Assembly (NCBI GenBank): GCA_963976795.1
Contig: CAXBLT010000014.1
Location: 1-64,000 of the forward strand
From: UBA7359 sp963976795
Lineage (GTDB): Bacteria; Pseudomonadota; Gammaproteobacteria; Eutrophobiales; Eutrophobiaceae
DNA: 64,000 bases
Reading direction: 5' to 3'
Shown here: positions 54,718 to 62,070 of the stretch, piece after piece
How positions within the stretch are numbered: position 1 is the stretch's first letter
How the letters are laid out: every line of letters begins with the position of its first letter
The notes under the pieces: model-generated
Told to the model about the DNA's origin: nothing
The model's database searches: none
Seen by the model: the letters and a program-made list of their open reading frames with translations, nothing else
Translations under genes and position numbers: made by a program

Positions 54718-55518
54718 TTAAGAGACAGCACTGGCTCTTATCGGCTCATTCAAATACTGAGAAACAACTTCTTTGAATATTGTTTGACCAACGGGTTTAA
54801 TTAAGTAGGTATCACAACCGGCCAGTTTCCCTTTTATTTTATCAGCGGGTGATGAGTTTCCTGTAAGCATAATAATTGGAGTGTTTTTTGCCTTGCCTTG
54901 TTTAATGACTTTACAAATCTCATAACCATCCATGCCAGGTAAAATAACATCGAGAAAAATTATTTGATATTCATTTGTATTAATTAATTCAAATGCTTCT
55001 TCACCAGATTCAGCAAAATCAACACGCTCCGTAAAAGGTTTTAGAGCCTGATCCATTTGTATTCTTACAGGTAAACTGTCATCAATAACAAGTGCTATAG
55101 AATGTTTTACGTCATTGTTTTTTGATATTGGCGTCGCAGTTTGTTCTAAAATTGCAACTTCTTCTTTGACTGTAAACTCTTTAGCTGTGACCTGATCTAA
55201 AATGCTTATTGCTCTGGATGCAATTAAAGGACGTCTTACCTGATAATGTTCTGTCTTGAACTCGCGATCTTTAGAAACTAATACAGAAGGAGGATCTTTT
55301 ATATCTTTGGCTTCAAGTGTATTTCGATATTTACGCCATTGAATCAAAGATAAAGGTTCATCAGCATTCACCATTAAAATTTGTGGCGAATCATTAATGT
55401 CCGTCGCCGAGTAAGCTGTATGTCTTGACTGCGAATGTTGAAAAGCGGCGTTTAAACGTTTTTCTTCAATAGATGGAATACCAATTAAGGCTACCGTTAT
55501 ATTGTTATCTGCATTCAC
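54718..55518 (-). CDS. Response regulator with N-terminal pseudo-receiver
   Basis: The 266 residues end in a canonical receiver (about 142-258: ALVIDDSLPVRIQ, D in IIFLDVILPGMDGYE, IIMLTGNSS, YLIKPVG). The first 120 residues have receiver-like hydrophobic spacing (VALIGIPS, ILMVNADEP, SVLVSKD, RRPLIASRAI) but no acidic pocket or clear phosphorylation Asp, so they look like a pseudo-receiver. No DNA-binding domain is seen. The start is GTG at 55518, with AGGGA 9 nt upstream. In the cluster order it takes the place PilG holds in other Pil-Chp systems. Confidence 0.85.
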   Translation of the reverse strand: MNADNNITVALIGIPSIEEKRLNAAFQHSQSRHTAYSATDINDSPQILMVNADEPLSLIQWRKYRNTLEAKDIKDPPSVLVSKDREFKTEHYQVRRPLIASRAISILDQVTAKEFTVKEEVAILEQTATPISKNNDVKHSIALVIDDSLPVRIQMDQALKPFTERVDFAESGEEAFELINTNEYQIIFLDVILPGMDGYEICKVIKQGKAKNTPIIMLTGNSSPADKIKGKLAGCDTYLIKPVGQTIFKEVVSQYLNEPIRASAVS

Positions 55519-55540
55519 GTTGTCAATTCCCTATATATTC

Positions 55541-56545
55541 TTAGGTGTTTTCGATACTTAAATAAACCAGTGTTTGATTTAACAATTGGTATGCAATTTC
55601 GCCATAAGTCATGGGGCCCGTCATACCTGGAGTTGTTTTTCCTTCTAGTTCTGAATGAAGATAATTTAAGAGACAGTTACAAGAAAAGGTCGTGCCATTT
55701 TCCAATACCGGCAGGGAAGACTGGAAGGCAGAAACATAGTCATCAAGAGGAGCGGATAATTTGTACTCAACACCACTAAATACAGGGGCATAGAAAGAAA
55801 CTGTTTTTTTCTTTTCATCAATTTCCTGGAATGATACATTTATCATTGCACCAGAATAATCTGCCACGAGAGGTAGTTTGATATCTACATTAATGCCTAA
55901 TAAATAATCAGCAAGATTTTGTTCTATACCATTAACGAGGCAGGAGGATGCAGAAAAACCTGTTTCAGGGAATTCAATAACATCACCACCACCTTGATTC
56001 ATAATATTAACAATTCCAATATTAGCTACTTTATTGGGTGCTAAAGTGACATGCATTGCCACAGCTTTATCTGAAGATGTTTCAGTTGTACCGCCATTAA
56101 ATACAGTGGGTTTGACGCTGCCTTGGTCATCAAGGTGTATGCCGGTAACCCAGCCAGCAATAGGTTTAATAAACATCTCTTCATATTCGGGTGCATTTTG
56201 CGCATAAGAGAGATGTAAATCACTAAATGCAGGGATTAATAATATGGTGAACCCGTCATCGGGCGAGTCTTTCGCAATATTTTTTATACTATCCGTATTA
56301 TAAAATTTAACTTGGATTCGACGAGCAACGCCAGGATCAAGTTCTGAAGCATAAATCATGTCGCGAGTTGTTATACCTCCGTCAGAAGACATGAAGTAAG
56401 GGATTGAGCCGCCAATCCAGCGACCTTTTGGTAATTGTTTTAGAAGGTTTTCATCTCCGGCAAGCCATAATACCTTACCTGCTTCGATAGCTGCCTTCGC
56501 TTGATCAACGGTTAGCATTTTTGTGTGTATATCAGATGTGGACAT
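55541..56545 (-). CDS. FIST-like protein of unknown function in the chemosensory cluster
   Basis: I do not recognise the whole 334-residue protein with certainty. Its C-terminal third (SCNCLLNYLHSELEG, GPMTYGEIAYQLLNQTL) resembles the FIST_C signature, where a SCxGR-like strand is followed by FYTYGEIG. The middle includes PVFSGVEYKLSAPLDDYVSAF, also reminiscent of FIST_C. No signal peptide or membrane helix is found. FIST domains are proposed sensors of small ligands in signalling proteins. ATG 56545 has its ribosome-binding site overlapping the stop codon of the repeat-protein gene, so both are made together. It may be the cytoplasmic sensory input for the transducer. Confidence 0.6.
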   Translation of the reverse strand: MSTSDIHTKMLTVDQAKAAIEAGKVLWLAGDENLLKQLPKGRWIGGSIPYFMSSDGGITTRDMIYASELDPGVARRIQVKFYNTDSIKNIAKDSPDDGFTILLIPAFSDLHLSYAQNAPEYEEMFIKPIAGWVTGIHLDDQGSVKPTVFNGGTTETSSDKAVAMHVTLAPNKVANIGIVNIMNQGGGDVIEFPETGFSASSCLVNGIEQNLADYLLGINVDIKLPLVADYSGAMINVSFQEIDEKKKTVSFYAPVFSGVEYKLSAPLDDYVSAFQSSLPVLENGTTFSCNCLLNYLHSELEGKTTPGMTGPMTYGEIAYQLLNQTLVYLSIENT

Positions 56546-56557
56546 TTTAACCTACTC

Positions 56558-58111
56558 CTATGCGGCTATTAACTGATCAAGTTCAGTTCTGTGTTTGTTT
56601 TGATGTTTCACAAAATATTGCCGAAGTATTTTTGCCCCAGCAGTTCGTGATGCATCGGATGGATTATTTTCGATTGAAATTCGAATGCTTTGCAGCATCA
56701 TTTTGAGTGCTACTATGTCCGTATTTATGACCAACTCACCATTAATTAATCGTTGCCAACTTGGATGGGTCTCTGGCGGGATAGTAATTTGGTTGTTATC
56801 ATTGTTGTCAGTAGGTAAGACTTGGGGTGCTATCCCATTTAACTGAAGTATTTCATTTTGTGATGAAGCTTGATGTTTAAGAAAATATTGGCGTAATATT
56901 TTTATTCCCGCCATGCGATTAGTTTCAGACGTGTTTTTTTCAACAGATTGTCGTACTCTTTCCAACATCATCTGTAAACCAACTGTATTTGTCTGAATTT
57001 TTAACTCACCAATAACCAGTTGTTGCCAACATGAGGCATTCTCTGACGGTAATATGACATCTGTTTTTGCAGAAGTAATGGGTATCGATACTCGAATTCC
57101 CATTTGTTGTGATTCTGAACTTAGCCGCGCCTTATGTTTTATAAAAAATTGCCTAAGTATTTTTGCACCTGCTTGCCGAGATGACTCCGATGGGTTTCTT
57201 TCCACCGATTGGCGTACACGCTCCATCATCATTTGCAATGCAACATTTGATGTTTGAATTTGTAGTTCAGCATTAATGATTTTTTGCCAAACGGCATCAT
57301 TCACACCTGGAAAAACTGAAGACTCAGATGCAAGTATGCCTATTTGTTCTTGATTTGATGCTTGAGTTGAAATGCCAGAAATTATGGCAATGTCGGCTTT
57401 GTGTTTATCTTGATTTTTGATGAAGTATTGGCGCAATAATTTTGCAGATTTAATGCGTGAAACTTCAGAAGGGTTCTTTGCGATATCTTGACGAATACGT
57501 TGCAGCAGCATTTGTAGACCAACAGCTTTTGTCTTAATAATTTGATCGCCATTGATGATTCGTTGCCAATTATCATGTGTTTCTGGCGGAATATTAGTGT
57601 GTTCAATTAATTCAAAAGATTTCGTGTCAAAATAATCCGTAGGGCTTGACGTAGACGTGTTGGTTGCATTTGCAACATTTGATAATGCATCGGCAAGATT
57701 ATCAGCTCCTGCTCCGGTACGTTCACTTACTTCACGAATCTCAGCCGCAGTAACACCAGAAATTTTCGCTGCGGCTTGGTTAGATTTTGTGTTGTTAAGG
57801 ATATCGATTAAAAATGCTTCCATCTCGTTGGTCAGTTGGGAACCTGAGGGAGCCCAACTCTTATTACTCTCTACCGTGCTAGGTGCAGGTACGTGTAAAT
57901 ACGTACGCATTCCGGATATTGGTAAATGGCGCAATTTAATGGTTTGAATATCGTCATTAGATTTTGAATTGCCGAAAAAGGATTTCTTCTTCTTTGAACC
58001 GTGAGCAATAGCGATATCTATACGATTTGAAGGTCGATCCACCTCAACTGTATTTATATGCCATTCATCATCTAAATTTAATAATAGTGTAAGTATTTCT
58101 GTATCTTGCAT
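56558..58111 (-). CDS. Chemosensory-cluster protein with four tandem WQ..ILRQYF repeats
   Basis: No known full-length family is recognised. Four similar units of about 65 residues lie at roughly 174-240, 266-330, 353-420 and 444-511. Each starts with a conserved Trp (W182, W275, W362, W452) and continues with GLQMMLERVRQSVEKNPSE-like helix and AGAKILRQYFIKH. The N-terminal 80 residues (WHINTVEVDRPSNRIDI; LRHLPISGMRTYLHVPAP) recall the front of ISL3-family transposases but lack its zinc cysteines; QAAAKISGVTAAEIREVSER looks like a helix-turn-helix. AAGGAG lies 7 nt before the ATG. It is the first gene of the operon. Confidence 0.75.
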   Translation of the reverse strand: MQDTEILTLLLNLDDEWHINTVEVDRPSNRIDIAIAHGSKKKKSFFGNSKSNDDIQTIKLRHLPISGMRTYLHVPAPSTVESNKSWAPSGSQLTNEMEAFLIDILNNTKSNQAAAKISGVTAAEIREVSERTGAGADNLADALSNVANATNTSTSSPTDYFDTKSFELIEHTNIPPETHDNWQRIINGDQIIKTKAVGLQMLLQRIRQDIAKNPSEVSRIKSAKLLRQYFIKNQDKHKADIAIISGISTQASNQEQIGILASESSVFPGVNDAVWQKIINAELQIQTSNVALQMMMERVRQSVERNPSESSRQAGAKILRQFFIKHKARLSSESQQMGIRVSIPITSAKTDVILPSENASCWQQLVIGELKIQTNTVGLQMMLERVRQSVEKNTSETNRMAGIKILRQYFLKHQASSQNEILQLNGIAPQVLPTDNNDNNQITIPPETHPSWQRLINGELVINTDIVALKMMLQSIRISIENNPSDASRTAGAKILRQYFVKHQNKHRTELDQLIAA

Positions 58112-58994
58112 CTATGCACTCCTTAGGCATATATACATCTACTCACACACTTCCGATACGTCCTTAATTTACGATAGTTTACCTGTAGATTAATTGTGAA
58201 AAATCTTATGGAACTTGTCGCTTCCCCTGCCTTATAAAACTCGTACTAAATACCTAAACAACTATTTTCATTAAAGATATAAAGCGAAGTGTGCTCTTAA
58301 AATTTATTATTATATAATTCTCTGTTACGGACTTATTTGTACCATTAATTAATTTCAAAGTCACGTTTGTTGAAAATAATCATTTTCTTTCAATGGCTTA
58401 GATAAGTTTTTGAAAGGTAATTAGTATTTTGAGTATTTCTTCTAAGTACAAGTAAATCAAATAGATATTAGTGTTAACTAATGTGTTTAGTAATCCATAG
58501 TGTTTGTAGTTAGCGACACATTAATTTCTTTAATAGGGTGAGATGTGTAGTCGAATATATACCCTTAATTAGGTAGTGATTTATAAATGATGGGGCTTTT
58601 TTTAGATTACTACAACACAGGCTCATCAAAAGAAGGAATCATATCTATGATAGAGCAACTTGAAGACAGAACTTTTCATCAATAAACAAGAGGCTTGGCA
58701 GTATTGCTCAGCAGATTTAGTAATCTGATGAATATATAATTGTTTAGTTCGATAATGATCTTGTCTCTGGAATGAGCACATATAAACAGAATGAAGATAC
58801 AAGTTTCTGAACATCCTTCTTAAAAAATATTAATTGGGAAGAAACTCCTGGCACCACCATTGAATTACACCATAGATAATAAACATTCGGTTTCAGAGTC
58901 AGGTTTTAAATCTTAAACTTGAAATACGGTGGTTATAGCTGAACTTAAATCAGCGACATCAGCTTTATGAGTGTTGTGATTAAATATTGTTAGT
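58112..58994. other. Gene-poor 883-bp region upstream of the chemosensory operon
   Basis: No gene of clear coding character is found. The first 200 bp (58112-58310) must hold the promoter of the minus-strand operon; TTGTTT-18 nt-TTATAA near 58226-58256 is one candidate. A palindrome TTAGTGTTAACTAA lies at 58468-58481. A plus-strand frame of 32 codons (58587-58685, MMGLFLDYYNTGSS...) can be extended to 58728 by a +1 shift (FINKQEAWQYCSADLVI), so it may be a small broken gene. The rest is AT-rich and featureless to the eye. Confidence 0.6.
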
Positions 58995-59963
58995 CTATTT
59001 AAATATGGATTTAAAAAAATCAGTTAAGCGCTTCTCACTCCAATACTTTGGATGAAATGGTGTGTCGCCATAAACAAACCCAACATGTCCACCTCGTTCC
59101 GTTAGTTCTAATGTGACGCTCTCTGATAAGTCATCTTCGTTTGGGAGTGCGCTCTGGTTCATGAAGGGGTCGTCTTTGCTGTGGAGTATAAGCGTAGGAG
59201 TGGTGATGTGTTTTATGAATTGTTTGCAACTGGATTTGCTGTAGTAGTCATCGACACTATCAAAATTATGTAAGGGGGCGGTGACGTTGTGGTCGAATGA
59301 GTAGAAGTTTGTCCATTCGTTTAGTCTGCTTAGATCAATGGGTGCCAGTTTGTTTTTGAATTTATCGCGTGTTTTTATAATCAGGCTGTTGATTAAATAA
59401 CTTTGGTATATTCTGGCGAAACCTGTTTCCAATTCTTTAGCGCAAATGCCGAGATCGAAAGGAATTGAGATTGCCATTGCTGCGGTTAAAGGACATTTTT
59501 CGCCGAGTTCGCCCATATATTTAATCAAGGCATTGCCACCAAGAGAGATACCTACGGCTGTTATTTTTCTATTGGGGTAACGTTTAATTAATTCGTTGAT
59601 AAAGAAACTGATGTCACCAGTGTCACCCGAATGATAGCTGCGATTCAATCGATTGTGCCGACCGCTGCAACCACGAAAATGCATGAGTACGCCTTGCCAG
59701 CCATTACCGATGACAGCGTTTAAAATCAATTTCACATAATGTGAGTCTACCGAGCCTTCGAGGCCATGAAATAGGGCGACTATTGGGCCAGTTTCTTTTT
59801 TCTCAGTCCATGCAAGGTCAACGAAATCGCCATCAGCTAATTCAAACTCTTCACGAAGTAGCTTCGGAGGAGAGGGACTTTTAAATAGCCGTGGATACAG
59901 TGTTTGTAAGTGACGATTGGAGCACCACCAAGCAGGTTTGAATTCACTGTTGATAATGTTGAT
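58995..59963 (-). CDS. yheT: YheT-family alpha/beta hydrolase with a non-canonical start codon
   Basis: The reading frame matches E. coli YheT along its length: NRHLQTLYPRLF, ELADGDFVDLAW, FHGLEGS (oxyanion region), MHFRGCSG, YHSGDTGD, GISLGGN (nucleophile Ser), HSKDDPFMN (Asp) and GGHVGF (His). The conserved N-terminal part lies upstream of 59735, yet between the in-frame TGA at 60003-60005 and GTG 59735 there is no ATG, GTG or TTG. I place the start provisionally at ATC 59961-59963, 9 nt after AAGGG; ATT 59955-59957 is an alternative. A start at GTG 59735 would remove the HGLEGS motif. The gene lies just after ygfZ. Confidence 0.75.
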   Translation of the reverse strand: MNIINSEFKPAWWCSNRHLQTLYPRLFKSPSPPKLLREEFELADGDFVDLAWTEKKETGPIVALFHGLEGSVDSHYVKLILNAVIGNGWQGVLMHFRGCSGRHNRLNRSYHSGDTGDISFFINELIKRYPNRKITAVGISLGGNALIKYMGELGEKCPLTAAMAISIPFDLGICAKELETGFARIYQSYLINSLIIKTRDKFKNKLAPIDLSRLNEWTNFYSFDHNVTAPLHNFDSVDDYYSKSSCKQFIKHITTPTLILHSKDDPFMNQSALPNEDDLSESVTLELTERGGHVGFVYGDTPFHPKYWSEKRLTDFFKSIFK

Positions 59964-59989
59964 TGCTGGTATCCCTTGATAGGTGTTAC

Positions 59990-61003
59990 TTATGGTTCGA
60001 TATCAGAAGGTAGTTCAATAATTGAGATTGCTTTATTTTCAATTAATAGCTTGTCGTTTAGTTTATCTAGATCGATTACTGCTAGCGCATAACTCAATCC
60101 ATCAGGATGAGTTGCTGCATTTATGATAGTGCCTGCCTTACTATTGGACTGTTCAGAAATGAGATGTTTATCAATAGATAATGGTTGTGCGGATTGTATC
60201 AAGCTAAGACGTTTTTTTACTTCTCCGCGATAATGTAAGCGCGCGATGACTTCCTGTCCCGGATAGCATCCTTTTTGATAGCTTAAGCCTTTGAGAGCAT
60301 CAAGGTTTAGCATCTGTGGTAAGTACTGTTCTTGAGTTAATGATGTTACCCACGGCAGGCCAGCGAGGATGTCTAATAGATTCCAGATATGAATCCCTGT
60401 CATTGAGACATTATCTTTAAAATGCGATATGTTTTTTATCAAGGCCTCAATATTGCCTGTTATAAGGTGGCGATTAGAGCCATCGGGATGACAAATAATA
60501 ATTAACCCATCAACAGCATTTACTTCTCCAGGGTTTGACGGGAGGTTACCGTTTAATGAGGCAAGATTGCTGCAATTTGGCAGTACATTGGCCAGACCAA
60601 GTAAAGGTGATGAGTCTGAGATATCATTGATCGTCACATCAGAACGCATGACAAACATCTCTAGTCTTTTTTGCACAAACTCTTTTAAATCTGTTTTGAA
60701 TATCAACAGATAGGCAATTCCAGTGTTGATGACTAAAAAGTTGCTAATAACTTGCCCTTTAGGATTGCACCAAGCGGAGATTTGCGCAGCAGGTTCTTCA
60801 ATAAGATTTAAATCGTTGATGAATTGACCATGTAAAAATTCGTGCCGATCATTACCAACAACGGCTAGCATTGAAAACCCGGAGAGAGGCGTGATTAAGG
60901 GTGTCTCTGAAACATTGATGCCTGAGTCATTGAAGTCAATGACATCATTGTTCAGTATTGTTGCGCCCTTTTGTTCAAGAAAGGCTTGCCATGTCTCTTG
61001 CAT
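59990..61003 (-). CDS. ygfZ: tRNA-modifying / Fe-S cluster repair protein YgfZ
   Basis: YgfZ is a folate-dependent protein related to the glycine-cleavage T protein and helps maintain some Fe-S enzymes, including MiaB. The 337 residues have the hallmark KGCYPGQEVIARLHYRG with the conserved Cys, plus SGFSMLAVVGNDRHEFLHGQF and GNDV-like substrate residues. It follows sdhE by 9 bp and is in line with Fe-S-rich succinate dehydrogenase genes, which fits its role. Confidence 0.93.
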   Translation of the reverse strand: MQETWQAFLEQKGATILNNDVIDFNDSGINVSETPLITPLSGFSMLAVVGNDRHEFLHGQFINDLNLIEEPAAQISAWCNPKGQVISNFLVINTGIAYLLIFKTDLKEFVQKRLEMFVMRSDVTINDISDSSPLLGLANVLPNCSNLASLNGNLPSNPGEVNAVDGLIIICHPDGSNRHLITGNIEALIKNISHFKDNVSMTGIHIWNLLDILAGLPWVTSLTQEQYLPQMLNLDALKGLSYQKGCYPGQEVIARLHYRGEVKKRLSLIQSAQPLSIDKHLISEQSNSKAGTIINAATHPDGLSYALAVIDLDKLNDKLLIENKAISIIELPSDIEP

Positions 61004-61012
61004 CGTTTTAAT

Positions 61013-61261
61013 TCAATCTGTTTGTCTGGATTGTCGAATTAAGGTAATGATGTTTTTTATACCGTCATTTTCTGGAATATCTTTCCCCATTATCCAGTTA
61101 AGGATATCGAGATCAGCTTCGTCTAATAGTTGTGAAAATGAATTTTTATCAGTGTCACTTAGCGTGTTATACGACTGATTTAAAAAGTCTTGTAGCACTA
61201 TATCCATTTCTCGAATACCGCGACGGCAACGCCAGAGAAGCCGAGAATGTTCTCCTTCCAT
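61013..61261 (-). CDS. sdhE: Succinate dehydrogenase flavinylation factor SdhE
   Basis: SdhE promotes covalent attachment of FAD to SdhA. The 82-residue protein carries the RGxxE motif in CRRGIREMD and the following ILNWIMG near the end of the domain, normal for the family. Its ATG directly abuts the sdhB stop codon (TAAATG), so it is translated with the complex it matures. Confidence 0.92.
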   Translation of the reverse strand: MEGEHSRLLWRCRRGIREMDIVLQDFLNQSYNTLSDTDKNSFSQLLDEADLDILNWIMGKDIPENDGIKNIITLIRQSRQTD

Positions 61262-62044
61262 TTAAAGGGTGCGAGACAGCATCAATTTTTTGATTTCAGC
61301 GATTGCTTTCGCTGGGTTTAATCCCTTTGGACAAGTGTTCGTGCAATTCATGATCGTATGACAACGGTATAGGCGGAACGGATCCTCCAGATCATCTAGA
61401 CGTTCACCGGTAAATTCATCACGGCTGTCCGCAATCCAGCGATAGGCTTGAAGTAAAATAGCAGGGCCCAGATAACGGTCACTATTCCACCAGTAACTTG
61501 GGCAACTGGTTGAGCAACAGGCACACAAGATACATTCATATAATCCATCGAGTTCAGCGCGTTCTTCTTTTGATTGCAATGTTTCTGCGTCTGGTGGGGG
61601 AGCAGTTTGAGTCTGCATCCAGGGTTTAATTGATGTGTATTGCGCATAAAAGTGTGTCAAATCCGGGACCAAATCTTTTACTACAGGCATGTGTGGTAAT
61701 GGGTAGATTGGGATGTCACCGTTGTATTCATTAATCGCTTTGGTGCAGGCCAAGGTATTTGTGCCACCAATATTCATGGCACACGAGCCACAAATACCTT
61801 CGCGACAGGAGCGACGGAAGGTTAATGTAGAGTCAATTTCATTTTTAATATAGATGATGGCATCTAATATCATCGGACCACAGTTATCGAGATTAATTTC
61901 ATAGCTATCTAATCTTGGATTATCGCCGGAGTCAGGTTCCCACCTGTAAATACGAAAGGTTTTTTTGTTGCTTGCGCCTTTTGCAGCGGCGAAGGTCTTG
62001 CCCGTTTTAATTTTAGAATTTTTAGGTAATGTAAATTCAGCCAT
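61262..62044 (-). CDS. sdhB: Succinate dehydrogenase iron-sulfur subunit
   Basis: SdhB carries electrons from FADH2 in SdhA to ubiquinone in SdhCD. Ligands for its three clusters are clear in the 260-residue protein: CREGICGSCAMN plus a later Cys for [2Fe-2S], CILCACCSTSCP for [4Fe-4S], and CHTIMNCTNTCPKGLNP for [3Fe-4S]. The length is slightly above E. coli (238) because of an N-terminal extension rich in Lys and Thr. It is 26 bp after sdhA. Confidence 0.97.
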   Translation of the reverse strand: MAEFTLPKNSKIKTGKTFAAAKGASNKKTFRIYRWEPDSGDNPRLDSYEINLDNCGPMILDAIIYIKNEIDSTLTFRRSCREGICGSCAMNIGGTNTLACTKAINEYNGDIPIYPLPHMPVVKDLVPDLTHFYAQYTSIKPWMQTQTAPPPDAETLQSKEERAELDGLYECILCACCSTSCPSYWWNSDRYLGPAILLQAYRWIADSRDEFTGERLDDLEDPFRLYRCHTIMNCTNTCPKGLNPAKAIAEIKKLMLSRTL

Positions 62045-62070
62045 AGTTATTCTCTGTTATTAATACTCGA

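Noticed and set aside
56558..58111. Repeats in the 56558 gene as a CRISPR array or DNA-level tandem repeat
   Set aside because: Similarity is at protein level only; nucleotide copies have diverged and the spacing keeps an open frame. No CRISPR array or cas gene was seen in the window.
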